Shown in pieces: positions 22,331 to 36,002 of a DNA stretch of 64,000 nucleotides. A program made the position numbers and the translations under genes. Below the pieces are notes generated by a model that was given only the letters and a program-made list of their open reading frames with translations, was not told the DNA's origin and ran no database searches. This DNA comes from Amphiduros pacificus. Taxonomy: Eukaryota; Annelida; Polychaeta; Phyllodocida; Hesionidae. Positions within the stretch are counted from its first letter, which is position 1. Each line of letters begins with the position of its first letter. The DNA lies in NCBI GenBank assembly GCA_949316495.1, contig OX439008.1:8708001-8772000 (forward strand), read 5' to 3'.

Positions 22331-23260
22331 CCAAACTTGAGGCTTTGTTCCAACAGTATGTCTTGATGAAGACAGGAAGCTTTAAGTTAACAACTCTTAG
22401 GATACACGTGATATGTTCTTCTGTCTGAATAGACATTCCTGATACAGACATATATCCTATTTTTGCTGCAAAGTTAGTTACTTTGTACAGCAGGGGTAAA
22501 CAACATAATCCCTGAGAATGGAGTGGGTATCAGAGAATTTCATTTGTTCCAAATTTCTAATTTCATATTGACAACCTAATGATATCTCATGATAATGATA
22601 AAACTGTTCCAATATAATTTTTCACATCTTAATCAGTTTTGCCATCTGATTTATATACAAGTATACATATTAAACTGATAGCAGAAAGTGTTGTTTTTGA
22701 TTAAAAATGGTTTATAATATTGACTATATATTTGGATGCATTCAAGTCCAGCTCTATTAGACCATGTTCACATGAACCTACTTTCGCTTTGAAGCTACAT
22801 TTTAAAAATACTCATGTACATCCGAGGTCTAAACTTGGCAGAGAGGATTTGCAGACGCCTTTATGTTGTTGCAGAAGTGTCTGGTTGCTGTTTGCTTGTT
22901 TTTATAGCAGGCCAGTCGTGCTGCTGTGATTTTGAGTGGATTTGATGTGTCAGTATTTTCTTCAGGAGGTATCTCGCACCCCTCATTACACGCATACCTG
23001 TTGAGGGTGGCTGTATAAACTATTGGTGTAAGCAGGCCGGGGTGGAGAGCCCCCAATCTCATCAATACCACCCCAGGGTGATGCATCGAATATCTATCCC
23101 AGCAAGGGGTTACTAAATATTTGACCAATTTCCCTACAACTCACTTTATCATAACGTTTTGCTAGTACACAAGACATAAGAATTCAGAGGTGACCACAAG
23201 GTCAAGGTTTCCTATTTAGAGGTCGATTGCAATATCGGTCAAAAGGTTTGTCTGCTGCAC
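22331..23260. other. Unique DNA, no gene recognised
   Basis: Open frames of 69 and 99 codons overlap on opposite strands at about 22720-23128. Neither shows a domain, splice context or signal sequence that I recognise. The moderately GC-rich patch at 22830-23110 may be an unknown old repeat. Confidence 0.4.
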
Positions 23261-23262
23261 TG

Positions 23263-23785
<523 letters not shown>

Positions 23786-24690
23786 TAGAATAAGAAAATG
23801 AAGTGAAAGAGTTAAGATATTTTATGGTCTTCTGTGTTCCAATTAATTATCGCATTCTTGCCATAGTGCCGTAGTTGTCAGCACGACAGGTACATACACA
23901 AACATAGCACCATTACCTGCAATGATGAGTCTTTTACTAATAAGTATGGAGCATTGCACACATAGTCAATCCTTTGCCGAGTTGACGGCCCAGTAACGAA
24001 GGAGTTTAGGAGCTCACTTGGAAGAAAGACAGAGTTGAACAGTGTTGTTGAAAAATGCCAAAATATCAAAAAACCGTTTAACCTCTAGATTTGAGTGTAC
24101 ACCTTCTTTACATGGTTATCAGATATTCCCATTGAAACCTATTATTGAATTCCCTGAGCATGACCACCCCAGCCTGAGGTAAATGCCACCCATACAGCCT
24201 GCCTATTACACCTGTCCTGATGATATCCCACACAGATGTGTGAGAAGGACTGCTGTTCCCTTTCTCCCAGTGGCAGGATGGGCATCTGGTGGCTGTGTAA
24301 TTGCTTTCAGACACCTGCCTCCAGCCTGGTCTTAATGCCTGATGCAAAACAGCAATTCTGTCTTTTTCATGGTGAGGCAATACCCACCCATGAGCGCACA
24401 GCAAAAGGCTATCTGATACCTTGGAGTATTATACTCCAAGCTGATACCAAGGCAACTGAAAGTCAGCTTTGCTTTCAATAGTAATTAAAGAATTTACCCC
24501 ATTTTTGCTTCATTGTGTCACAATATATATTTCATTCAATCTGTTTGATGGGTTGGGATTGCCCAGACAATAATTGGACATACTTGTAATTTGGTGGCCA
24601 TTTTAGCTATCTCTCTGTTATCTTTTATATTAGAGTGTATACCAAGTAGCATTAAGACAGGAGCTGCCTTTGACATCAGGAAACTACTGA
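23786..24690. other. Unique DNA, no gene recognised
   Basis: A 98-codon minus frame at 24108-24404 and a plus frame at 24236-24481 overlap. Neither has a family I recognise. The higher GC there (24140-24400) suggests an old repeat. Confidence 0.4.
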
Positions 24691-24845
24691 TTAGATGTAC
24701 TGATTAGACATACTGATTAGATGTACTTCTTAGATGTACTGATTAGATATCCTGAATAGATTTACTGATTAAATGTACTGATCAGACTATATCTACTAAT
24801 TAGATCTACTGATATGATTTACTGATAAGATCTACTGACTACAGA
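24691..24845. repeat. Degenerate short tandem repeat (tactgattagatg-like)
   Basis: About 11-13 diverged copies of an ~12-13-bp motif (tactgattagatg, tactgattagaca, tactaattagatc and so on) lie side by side. Confidence 0.7.
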
Positions 24846-26405
24846 GGCCAATGGATACTGAATATTAATCAAAATTTATATGTTGCAAAGGTAAACAACA
24901 AAGATGTATTTTATATAGTTGCAGTGGTGAACATGAAACATGTATTTTATACAAGTATCAAATTAAAGTAGTTTAAGTCGAAAACTGTTGAATAGTTAAA
25001 GCCCAAAGAAAAAACTAGTTCATTTTGACCCATAATCAATAAAGTTTGAAAAAAAGGATATTATATTACATTTAAATACTGGTAAGACTTGGTGTTATAC
25101 ACTATCGGGGTTCTTTATGATTTCATTCTGAATCTCCGCCATCTTACAGTAAACTTTCTGCAAGAAGTGTAAACAAGTACTCCATACAGGAGAAATCAAT
25201 TCATCACACCATTTGCATCTTGCTAGATACTCCAATATCGTGTCAAGATCTGGAACTCCAAAAACAAATTCATTCCTCAAACAATAAATATGTGGAATCA
25301 TTTACAGGTATCTTATCTCTGGTAAGGCGGTGTATGTGTTATTGCGGGAGATGAAGCGATGATTTACTGCCTGGGTCATCAATCACCACCGCCGCTGAGA
25401 TCTGCAGCCGTCAAACTCGCAAACAAGGCGGGAACTGACTTGCCACGTGACCTCTGACTTGAACAGATCAGACGACATTTGAAAGGGTCGATTTCTGAGG
25501 CCCAGTAGAGAACGCTGAAATGGTTATAATTTCATGAACCAGGAAGGGATAGAAACGAGTCATGACTAGATTTTACCTTCTGACCTACCTATCAACCCCT
25601 GAGAAAGGTGTGTCCAGCAAAACGGGGTGAAATGAGTTGAGCAGATGTAGAAGCTCTTTCAAGTTTGGTGAAGCGATCTGAGTGTGGTAAGCATGATAAG
25701 TGTTGCAAATAGACGCAAGATGTGAGCTTTTCACACATACCAAAATCGCCACCTTGTGGGCTGCTTCCAGTATCTGCTACAACTCGCGTGAAAAAAAATA
25801 CGTCTGGTTCTTCAAAGTAGCCAATACACAGAACTGAAAGGTTGAAACATGTACTCATGAATATCTGCAGAAAACTGTCAAATCTGGGCAATCATATTTA
25901 AAATTTTCCTCTGCCTTTCTGACTGCAGTACTTTATTTTCATTGTTAAAGCCTTATTCAAAATCGTTATTCATTATTAAAGCCTTATTCAAAATCAAAAT
26001 TATGTATATATAATCACAATTATATATATATATATATATAATCGCCACAGAGTTCACCCTTGACCTTACGTCCAGCTAGATAGTGTGATACAGATAAATG
26101 GTAATTTAACAGAATGCGATGCGATTCCATTTTTCCAATCCAATAGCCTGTTATTCTGCAAATACACTTAATTGAAGTGATGAATTAAATTTCTTACTTT
26201 AGAGAGTTTGCAAAGTTGTGACCTAACTGAACTGTCCTCCAGATTAGTTCTGGTTTGCACCGTACATGCTGTGGTATCAATAGTAAGCCTTCCTTGATGC
26301 GGGTTCTGTCTGGTAAATAGTTCCAAAGTTTAATGCATTATATCTTGTCTGGCCAAACCTCAGCATTCTAACATCACTGATTATACTGGACACTGCAGAT
26401 TGGTC
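24846..26405. other. Unique DNA, no gene recognised
   Basis: Short frames on the minus strand at 25095-25301 and 25592-25891 lack recognisable motifs. A short (AT)n lies at about 26022-26041, and a direct repeat of 'taaagccttattcaaaatc' at about 25947 and 25978. Confidence 0.4.
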
Positions 26406-26407
26406 AA

Positions 26408-26962
26408 TAACAGACCAGAGAATAAGATGTACCTCAGAATACAATAATAGACCAGAGAACAAGAAGTACCTCAGAATACAATAATAGACCAGAGAATAAG
26501 AAGTACCTCAGAATACAATAATAGACCAGAGAATAAGAAGTACCTCAGAATACAATAATAGACCAGAGAATAAGAAGTACCTCAGAATACAATAATAGAC
26601 CAGACATTAAGAAGTACCTCAGAATACAATAATAGACCAGAGAATAAGAAGTACCTCAGAATACAATAATAGACCAGAGAATAAGAAGTACCTCAGAATA
26701 CAATAATAGACCAGAGAATAAGAAGTACCTCAGAATACAATAATAGACCAGAGAATAAGAAGTACCTCAGAATACAATAACAGACCAGAGAATAAGAAGT
26801 ACCTCAGAATACAATAATAGACCAGAGAATAAGAAGTACCTCAGAATACAATAATAGACCAGAGATTAAGAAGTACCTCAGAATACAATAATAGACCAGA
26901 GAATAAGAAGTACCTCAGAATACAATAATAGACCAGAGATTAAGAAGTACCTCAGAATACAA
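26408..26962. repeat. 37-bp minisatellite, 15 copies
   Basis: Period of 37 bp (for example 26461 to 26498). The unit carries agaccagagaataagaagta then cctcagaatac. Copies are almost identical, with a few private changes such as gacattaag at about 26598 and aacagacc at about 26778, so the expansion is fairly recent. Confidence 0.95.
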
Positions 26963-27615
26963 TTTACTGTTGGTGTTTCACTAAACTAGAGATTCTTTGT
27001 AATTAAGTGTGAATATTTGTTCTCAAGTCAAGCGGGATAGACCATTTATTATTCAAGACAAAAGAGGATAATTTCTGCACTAGAGTACTTATTTGACAAC
27101 CAAGAAATATTTTTCCCCATTAGATTAAAAGAATAAAATAATTCTACGCACCAATCATAGCATCTTCACTTTTTATTTGAATGTTTTTCTCATCTGTTGT
27201 GTCTCACTGGCTTAAAAGTGTAAAGAATAATATTAACCAATTTCCTTCACACCTCCCCCCAGAATAATTAATTTTCTTCTTAATAATATCTATCTGGAGC
27301 AGGATGAAAACTTAATATATCGTGTGTGGTTTATACATGGACACTCGAAGGGACAAAGGCTTTGGAAAATAAGCGTTTGGAAACTGATTGGAGGATTGGG
27401 ACAAATCTGAGGGACATAGCAGATAACAGATACCGGTGGCTTACACTTATATCATATAGAAATATGAATATTTGAGGAATGAGAATGAACATTGATTTAA
27501 AAATATTTTGTAATAGCTATTTTTGCCACCAGTCTTGCCAGTTGATCATTATTAGGAAACAGTGGAAATTTACAAGATTCCTACATTGGTCTCTCTTGAG
27601 GGAAATCAGGGAAAG

Positions 27616-27771
27616 TAGAAACAGGAAAAGAGGCTTTTCCATTCAATATTAAAATATAAGCATTCCCTTTCAGAGCCCCTTAATTTAGATATTTAGAAAC
27701 AGGAAAAGAGGCTTTTGCATTCAATATTAAAATATAAGCATTCCCTTTCAGAGCCCCTTAATTTAGATATT
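27616..27771. repeat. 78-bp tandem duplication, two copies
   Basis: tagaaacaggaaaagaggct starts at 27616 and again at 27694. The two copies differ at a couple of bases (ttttcc against ttttgc). Confidence 0.9.
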
Positions 27772-30600
27772 TAAAAACCTTTGCGACATATTGATTAGGT
27801 AAGTAAACATTTTCATGCCTGTGGTTTTAAATATCAGCGAGTAAGAGTTTTATGTTGGAATTTATCTTATTTTAAGAATTTATATCAAAATCGTACTTTT
27901 TTCCACAAACAACAAGTTGATTCCATTAGTCTGGTGGCAAATAGGTCATATGTCAATGTCAAATGTCATGACCGCCATGTTAGTGCTGGAACCGAGGCTG
28001 GATAGAAGCCATAACTTCCGGACAGCTTCGCAGATAGATGAAAAACAGTTCTTAATGGTATGTGAAAAACTAGTCAAAACTATGGAAAAGTAACTCCTAG
28101 TTGCAAATGACTTCACTGTTTGTGAAACATGTTTATCTATATTGATTGATTAACTCAATAATATGTTTCAGTCTATTTTGTTAGCGCTGTTCGCTGGTTT
28201 CAAATTACAAACAAAACTGAATTACAGCCAATTCTGTGGAACTACAAATTATGAAGTTAATTAAGTTGCCTTGTTTCATGGCGAGTATTGATGTGCTCCC
28301 AAACATTAGACTTAATAACATTGTACATCAAACTGACAAACATCCTTTTAAAATAATTTCTAAGCCCAGACATAATTTCAATGCTTCATGCACATTAGCT
28401 TCGAATGGAGTGGTAGCGCAATCTACTATAGGAAGTAAAAATGCTATTAAATATTCTTCTCTATACCTCTAATACATACCGCAAATTACAGTCATAAACT
28501 AAACTACTTACTACTAATTTATCCAAGATCTTAACAAGCCTGACTTTGAAAAGTCAAAAAGTCATAAGAGTTGATTGTAACCAGATATGAACAAATTGGT
28601 AAATGGGATAATGAAATGAATGTTATTCCCGGTTTAATCTTAATTTTGGAGAGAGAAAGCAAGAGTATTTTTTTCAAGATAACAAGAAGTGATTATAATT
28701 ATTTATCTCATATTCGGTACCGCAAGAGATATTTTTGCAGATCATCACCCCTGCGCCAAACTGTTTTCCTTTATATTTCTTTAAGATTCTTTTTTCTTTT
28801 TATATCAATTGAATATAATATTTGATGCTGGTGTACACATGTCATGATATTTGTCAGCTACATAAAATATGTAATGAACAAATAGTCTAAAGACATTTTC
28901 CTAATAGATTTCTTGTTTATTTATCTCCAATGAATATGATGAATATCTGGGATTGTTATGACCTGCAGCAAACAGCATTTCAGATTTGGGTCATGGGGAC
29001 TTCAAACCCCAGACCGGTGCGCCCCCTGTTGGCTGGGACTGCATCCCTCTGTGGGAATCTTGAAACTGAAGACTGTCACCCCAGCTGAGACCAATTCACA
29101 CCCACCCTTCATAGTGCTTTGTGGCCAAGTTTCACTTATTAATATGTAATTGACCACATTCTTTGAATTAAGCTCCAAACCTGAATGGCTCACAGGGAAC
29201 ACCGAACTGCATTTGTTGCCATGTTTACATTGCTTTGGCTTGTATATCGAGATGATTGCAAACCCCAACGTTCTACAGTAGATACGTATACAGACAAGAA
29301 CATGTGTATATGCAGTACTCAGGGAGACAGATCTCTCTTGTTGGTGCTGTTGAAGATCTCCCTCGTCCTTCAGGCTCTTGAGATCCTTCCACCAAAACCA
29401 CCTTGAATGATATGTCAGCCCTAACACTTAACATCAATGCCTGAAGGTCAACTATGCATCTTATGAATCAAACAAAAAAGATACATCATTGTACTTTAAA
29501 TAAATGGTTAAAGTGTTGACCTGCACAAATATCCATTAATGAATCACAAAAACATTTACAGAGTTAAACCAACGCCGAAAGAACAATATCTCATTTTTTA
29601 CTTCGTTTACCATCAATCAAATAGAGTTTTCAAAGATATTCCTCCTAACAAGGAAACAAGGTGACCTTTCTGAACTGTCTGATCATGGACGTTATACTTT
29701 TTTCTGACCTAAGTTGTGTTCATTGACTATTATTTCATACCATGAAGCAATGTAAGCCTTTTACGGGGTCCCGATTTCACCATTTGCAAGCCCGTTATCA
29801 CGGCACGTCAATGGTTTTCGGTCAGTCAGTTGCTGTGCAGTGTACTTGTCGGTCCCGTTTGCGCTATCTTGGGCAACGTTAAATCACCGCCCTCCATCCA
29901 ACTTATACCACCCAAGATCAATTATTGTGAATCTCTGACTGCATGCTATCCTGTGATCAGTAGGACTCCCTGATTTAATTGCTAAACATTTGACATTTAA
30001 GTTGAATTTTACGATGCGGTTTGAGAATCAAAGAATCCTTCCGCGAGAAAAGTAATCCTTTGGCAGAATGTTTTATCTTGACGCTGTGGTCTACCAGTGG
30101 GGGTATCTACATTTGTATGCCCTCTTTACCAATCTAACTCTATCAATGATGGCAAGCCATAGCATTTGTAACCGTTAAATGATCGTGATGAATATCATGT
30201 CCACATGCACGATGCCAATATCTTCACTCAAGGTCAAAAGAAAAAAAGAAAATACGTGGGTCTCCTGGTGCATTTAATATCATTGTTTCATTTTACCTCT
30301 TCATAGGTCTCAGTAATAACTGACAGTGAATTTAATGGATATCATATGAAATTAGATAATATAATAAAAACATAAGCCAGGGTTTAGATTTTAAGTAAGT
30401 ATTCTCATTATGGCCAAATTGAATTGAATTTGTTGAATACGGTGAAACAACTACTTACACATTTAAAACATTAAACTCGACAAAATATTTTAATTGAGTG
30501 GGTCAGAACCAATCAGCCATCTTCATCAATGCCAAATGTTATCAGATGTTTTAACATGGTTTCTACAGTATTTTCAAACATGAAGTGATAATAATCTCAG
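27772..30600. other. Unique AT-rich DNA, no gene recognised
   Basis: Frames of 73-141 codons overlap on both strands at 29002-29427 without a recognisable domain. A moderately GC-rich patch at about 29760-29960 could be an old repeat or a regulatory region. Nothing here supports a gene. Confidence 0.4.
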
Positions 30601-30802
30601 TGGCAATAAGTTTAACATGATAAAGCTGAAAAGCCGGATGTCATCACATTTAGTGAAATATTAGATACAAAGCTGATGTAATCAAAGGACCGACTCATAT
30701 TTTGGGTGATACACTGAATCTATTAATCACAAATATTCATTCAACTATTGGGGACATTTCTGCATTTTTAAAAATCAGATCGCAATATCATTCTTGTCAA
30801 CA
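30600..30802 (+). pseudogene. LINE endonuclease relic (CR1/L2-like)
   Basis: The plus strand reads DVITFSEILDTKL and then, in another frame, GPTHILGDTLNLLITN. The second matches the conserved end of APE domains of CR1/L2-type LINEs (compare THILGNTLDLVIS at about 9520 in this window). It is fragmentary and is interrupted by the MITE that starts at 30806. Confidence 0.55.
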
Positions 30803-30805
30803 TTA

Positions 30806-31176
30806 GGGGCGATCCATTTGATTTTTGTGGGGTGGGGTGGGACAGCAGTACTGGATGAATACATTTTTTTTCTTTGGTAGGGTGGATGAATAATTTTTTT
30901 TTCTGGTGTGGGGTGGGTGAATAAATTTTTTTTCTGGTGTGGGGTGGGTGAATAATTTTTTTTTCTTGTTAGGGGCGATCCATTTGATTTTTGTGGGGTG
31001 GGGTGGGACAGCAGTACTGGATGAATAAATTTTTTTTCTTTGGTAGGGTGGATGAATAATTTTTTTTTCTGGTGTGGGGTGGGTGAATAAATTTTTTTTC
31101 TGGGATGGGGTGGGTGAATAAATTTTTTTCTCCAAAATCTCCCACCCCACCCCACAAAATTCAAATGGATCGCCCC
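30806..31176 (+). mobile_element. PIF/Harbinger-like MITE, copy 1
   Basis: Terminal inverted repeats ggggcgatccatttga... and ...tcaaatggatcgcccc, flanked by a TTA duplication (30803-30805 and 31177-31179). A 3-bp TTA/TAA duplication with G-rich ends is typical of PIF/Harbinger MITEs. The inside is made of short G/T-rich subrepeats (gggtgggtgaataa, ggtagggtggatgaata). The terminal sequence is repeated internally at about 30974, so the element carries an internal duplication. It encodes no transposase; the KKNLFTHP-like frames are repeat artefacts. Confidence 0.85.
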
Positions 31177-33510
31177 TTAGATGAAATCATACCAACTCCA
31201 TTAAAATGAAAATAGAATACAATTTTTTTTATAGAAAATTGCTGATTTTTATGGCTGATTTAGCAATGAAGAAATGCATTTTTTAAAAAGAAAATTGACA
31301 GAAAAACTTATAAAATTGCAAACTCTAATGGAAAAAAGGCTGACTCAGAACACTATTGACAAACGTTTGGCTAAAAACGAATTTGAAACAATTTTACGCA
31401 TCGAACAAAATATTTTCATTCAAAAAGCTAAATGGGAAGAGGAGGGTGAGAAGTCCTCTTTCTTTGTCTTGAGAAGAGAAATGTTCAGAATAAAATGATT
31501 GACCCTGAAATTGCAAGAAGATAACCAGATCATTAACGATCAGAATCTTTATGTAAATCTATACTAACGGCCAAAAGATGTTATCAACATAGATACAGTA
31601 GCTCGGCCAAAAGATGTCCAGAATGTGAAGAACAGTTCAATCTTGCTGACTGCGCAAACTCTCTTTGGAATATGAAAAACTTAAACTCCAGGTTCATTTC
31701 TAGTCAATCTTTTGTTTTGACTTCAAAAACTATTGTAAAGACTCCTGACCAAAAATTATATAAAGTTTTACCGACCATCATTTTAAAGACCAAGCAGCTT
31801 ATATTCGAGAACGATTCATAGGTAAAAATGTCAGACTTGTGAGCGATATTATGTCATGTTTGTCTTTAATAACCTTCGGTATACCTGTGACTGACGGCTT
31901 CTGACGCTATTAACTAGTCCTACATTTATTCTGCACTAAAGACGTTTAATTGTTGGGAAATGGATCAGAATACTCAACACTGATATCACCACCTCTGTCA
32001 TATAGAATGACACGCAAACCTTTTAACCCCGAAGTAGGCACACAACAGAGTTGCCCTATTTCTACTTATCTCTTTCTTCTTGTAAAGCATTGGCAGCTGG
32101 CATTTGCCAAAAAAAGGATTTAAAGTTGGTGAAGCTGAAATCAATTCGCTTAACACTTTACATGAAATCAATAAATCTGCAGGAACTAATATAGATGAGA
32201 CAAAAACGGTGGCAAAATAGATATACGACTGAGGACGCTGGTGTAAAATGGACCAACAGGTCACATTAAATCCTGAGGTCTCAAATTTAGACATTCTGTT
32301 GTCCTATAAGCGCAAATTTAAACTTAAACTGAATTAAATTGTCTAAATATTTAGCAACAACGCAATCTCTCATTGAAAGGCAAGAGTTACACAAATGATA
32401 AGTGTGCCTGACATAAATGATCTTAGGGGCGATCCATTTGATTTTTGTGGGGTGGGGTGGGAGATTTTGGAAAAAAAATTTATTCACCCACCCCATCCCA
32501 GAAAAAAAATTTATTCATTCACCCTACCAAAGAAAAAAAAATTATTCATCCACCCTACCAAAGAAAAAAAAATTATTCAACCAGTACTGCTGTCCCACCC
32601 CACCCCACAAAAATCAAATGGATCGCCCCTAACAAGAAAAAAAATTTATTCACCCACCCCACACCAGAAAAAAAATGTATTCACCCACCCCACACCAGAA
32701 AAAAAATTATTCATCCACCCTACCAAAGAAAAAAAATGTATTCATCCAGTACTGCTGTCCCACCCCACCCCACAAAAATCAAATGGATCGCCCCTTATTT
32801 GTATTTTTGGGAGTGGCAAAAGATCTAAAGTTGCCAAAAGTGTAATAATCCAGGATGTGGCCCTCAATGGTCTAAAAGCGATGGGTTCAGTTCCACTGAT
32901 TCAATAGGCTGACGAAGTGGCAGACTATAACAATATGGATTTTTGAATAATAAGAAATATATACTACCAACTTTCAATCAGACATTCAGCCAGGCCACCC
33001 ACATTTATAGCAAAATTGCCAGAAATATATGATATGCCTTCTCTTATTTGTACAGGATTCTTATAATATATAACTTTCAATCGAACATTCAACCAGCCGC
33101 GCCACCCACCTCTGTTGTAAAATAACCAGAAATATATTATATCACTTCCACCGATCGAAGGGTATACTCTTTCATTGTAGTAAAACCCAGATTTATACAC
33201 AGTCACTGTGGTATAGATTCTTCATGAATATTCTCCTGTAATAAATAACTCTAAATACTCACCTTTAAGGCAATACCACAGTGTGACTTGTGTTCACAGG
33301 AAGACGCCTTTCAGTACCTCTTCCTATTTTGTGAAGACAGTAGACAGTTTTGGACTCATCTCTTGATTTGGTTTACGATTTCTATTCAAACTAAATTTAA
33401 TTTGATAGAGGAGGAGGTGCTGTTTGGACAGTGATTTGACCAGTCTTGTGTTACACTCTATTATCCTTGAAGCCAAAGCATATACAATTTGAAAAAAGGT
33501 CCTACGTATA
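31177..33510 (+). pseudogene. Decayed L1/Tx1-like LINE, carrying a MITE
   Basis: Coding-like text on the plus strand, in order: FIQKAKWEEEGEKSSFFVL (about 31410-31470, the linker before the RT), DQAAYIRERFIGKNVRLVSD (about 31788-31850, RT fingers), KVAKSVIIQDVALNGLKAM (about 32830-32886) and DAFQYLFLFCEDSRQFWTHL (about 33303-33365, C-terminal H/C-rich tail). These are hallmarks of L1/Tx1-type ORF2 proteins (recalled). Multiple stops and frame changes lie between them. The catalytic YADD segment is not readable. MITE copy 2 is inserted at 32426-32794. Confidence 0.65.
32426..32794 (-). mobile_element. PIF/Harbinger-like MITE, copy 2 (inverted)
   Basis: Same family as 30806-31176, in reverse orientation: the gagattttgg end is on the left here and on the right there. 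The ends are ggggcgatccatttg and caaatggatcgcccc, with TTA at 32423-32425 and 32795-32797. It is 369 bp against 371 bp for copy 1. It lies within the L1/Tx1-like relic. Confidence 0.85.
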
Positions 33511-33656
33511 CCCTAAGATGAATTTCAAGTTATTGTAAATGAATTTCAAGTTACTGTAAACTTGATGAATTTCAAGTTACTGTAAAGAGAAAATTATGAC
33601 ATGTATAAAAATATATTGTAGAAAATAAGAGACAAGGCACTAAACAATTTGATGAT

Positions 33657-34348
33657 ACTGTACTAATGATGATGCTGTACCAATGATGATGCTGTATTAA
33701 TGATGATGCTGTACCAATGATGATGCTGTACTAATGATGATGTTGTACCAATGATGATGCTGTACTGATGATGATGCTGTACCAATGATGGTGCTGTACT
33801 AATGATGATGTTGTACCAATGATGATGCTGTACTAATGATGATGTTGTACCAATGATGATGCTGTACTAATGATGATGTTGTACCAATGATGATCCTGTA
33901 CTAATGATGATGCTGTACTAATGATGATGCTGTACCAATGATGATGCTGTACTAATGATGATGCTGTACCAATGATGATGCTGTACCAATGATGATGCTG
34001 TACCAATTATGATGCTGTACCAATGATGATGCTGTACTAATGATGATGTTGTACCAATGATGATGCTGTACTAATGATGATGTTGTACCAATGATGATGC
34101 TGTACCAATGATGATGCTGTACTAATGATGATGCTGTACTAATGATGATGCTGTACTAATGATGATCCTGTACTAATGATGATGCTGTACTAATGATGAT
34201 GCTGTACTAATGATGATGCTGTACTAATGATGATGCTGTACCAATGATGATGTTGTACCAATGATGATGCTGTACTAATGATGATGCTGTACTAATGATG
34301 ATGTTGTACCAATGATGATGCTGTACCAATGATGATGCTGTACCAATG
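33657..34348. repeat. 17-bp minisatellite, about 40 copies
   Basis: Unit gatgatgctgtaccaat or gatgatgctgtactaat, with a 17-bp period (33674 to 33691). The C/T and GCT/GTT variants alternate in runs. The minus-strand open frame with a 17-residue period is a consequence of 17 bp not being a multiple of three. A 2-copy repeat of gatagcaaaataaacatctt follows at 34355-34406. Confidence 0.95.
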
Positions 34349-34409
34349 TATGTAGATAGCAAAATAAACATCTTAATAGATGCAGATAGCAAAATAAACA
34401 TCTTAAGGA

Positions 34410-35170
34410 AAAATAAATGTGTTTTCTGCCTTTCTTGATATTTCACCTTTTTCTTTGAGCCCAGTATTAAGTCGATTGGTACAGCGGATGCGGTGTATGA
34501 TTTAATGAATGACTCCTAATCATATTATTGATAATTATCATTACTAGACATGCCAAGAGGAATTTAAGCAGGGAAAAACAAATATTATTAGCTCTTCACG
34601 TGATTGCTGTGGTATGAAATATTTGTGCCATGCTATTTCTATTGCAATTGGAGAATCTTGTTGAGTCGTCTTATTTTAAATGTCCCAGATATTCCAAAGC
34701 GACAGGACCTATCATTTGATAATCACGCTATACTGTTGCGAGAGTGCACAATCATTTTGATGTTTTAGTTTGAAATATTTCTTATTGTAGCCCAGATTCA
34801 ACTGACACACTTTTAGCATTAATCTTGCTAAAAACAAGCTCGTAATCCATAAGATGTGGAACAACTTCCAGATTAGTATTCAGATCAGCACTGATGTTGA
34901 GTCATATAATTGGATTTACAGCAGCAATCAGGACAGACGACAACAAGAAATTGACACTTTAGGGCACTCTGTCAACTCTGTCAAGGCAGTGGTAGAGTTG
35001 GCATCTCCCTGTCCTGATCAGAGACGAGGCAGCGAATGGCGAAGATCATATTCGTGATAATTCATACTGGAGATGTTCAGCACCGAAATGGATTGTCATA
35101 ATCCCAAACGAACTTCAAGCCCCACCTGACTGACTTCAGCCAACACTCCGTTCTGATTGAAGTACTGCAA
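34410..35170. other. Unique DNA, no gene recognised
   Basis: A 67-codon frame at 34854-35057 has no recognisable domain. No repeats of note. Confidence 0.4.
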
Positions 35171-35179
35171 TGACAAATA

Positions 35180-36002
35180 TAATCACACCTACACCGATAT
35201 CATACCTACACTCACCACACCTACACTGATATCATACCTACACTCACCACACCAACACTGATATCATACCTACACCCACCACACCTACACCGACATCATA
35301 CCTACACTCACCACACCTACACCGACCTCATACCTACACTCACCACACCTACATTGACACCATACCTACACTCAAAACACCTACACTGATATCATACCTA
35401 CACCCATCACACCAACACCATACCTACACCCACCACACCTACATTGACATCATACCTACACTCACCACACCTACACCGACATCATACCTACACTCACCAC
35501 ACCTACATTGACACCATACCTACACTCAAAACACCTACACTGATATCATACCTACACCCATCACACCAACACCATACCTACACCCACCACACCTACATTG
35601 ACATCATACCTACACTCACCACACCTACACCGACATCATACCTACACTCACCACACCTACATTGACACAATACCTACACCCACCACACCTACACCGACAT
35701 CATACCTACACTCACCACACCTACATTGACACAATACCTACACCCATCACACCTATACTGACATCATACCTACACTCACCACACCTACATTGACACCATA
35801 CCTACACCCATCGCACCTATACTGACACCATACCTACACTCACCACACCTACATTGACACAATACCTACACCCATCACACCTATACTGACATCATACCTA
35901 CACTCACCACACCTACATTGACACCATACCTACACCCATCACACCTATACTGACATCATACCTACACTCACCATGCCTTCAGTCACCACACCTATACTGA
36001 CA
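35180..36002. repeat. 32-bp minisatellite, about 26 copies, with larger blocks
   Basis: Unit built on ccacacctacactgatatca then tacctacactca, with a 32-bp period (35221, 35253, 35285). A block of about five units, including one shortened copy, is repeated at a distance of about 158 bp (text 'ctcaaaacacctacactgat' near 35371 and 35525). This shows higher-order duplication. Confidence 0.92.

Noticed and set aside
29002-29427. 141-codon minus-strand gene
   Set aside because: It overlaps a plus-strand frame of similar quality and has no recognisable motif or conserved signal. Left as unassigned.
30775-31164. KKNLFTHP-type proteins, also at 32395-32907
   Set aside because: These are frames through the low-complexity inside of the two MITEs. 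They open in several frames at once.
35444-35665. Threonine/histidine-rich frame
   Set aside because: It is a frame through the 32-bp minisatellite.
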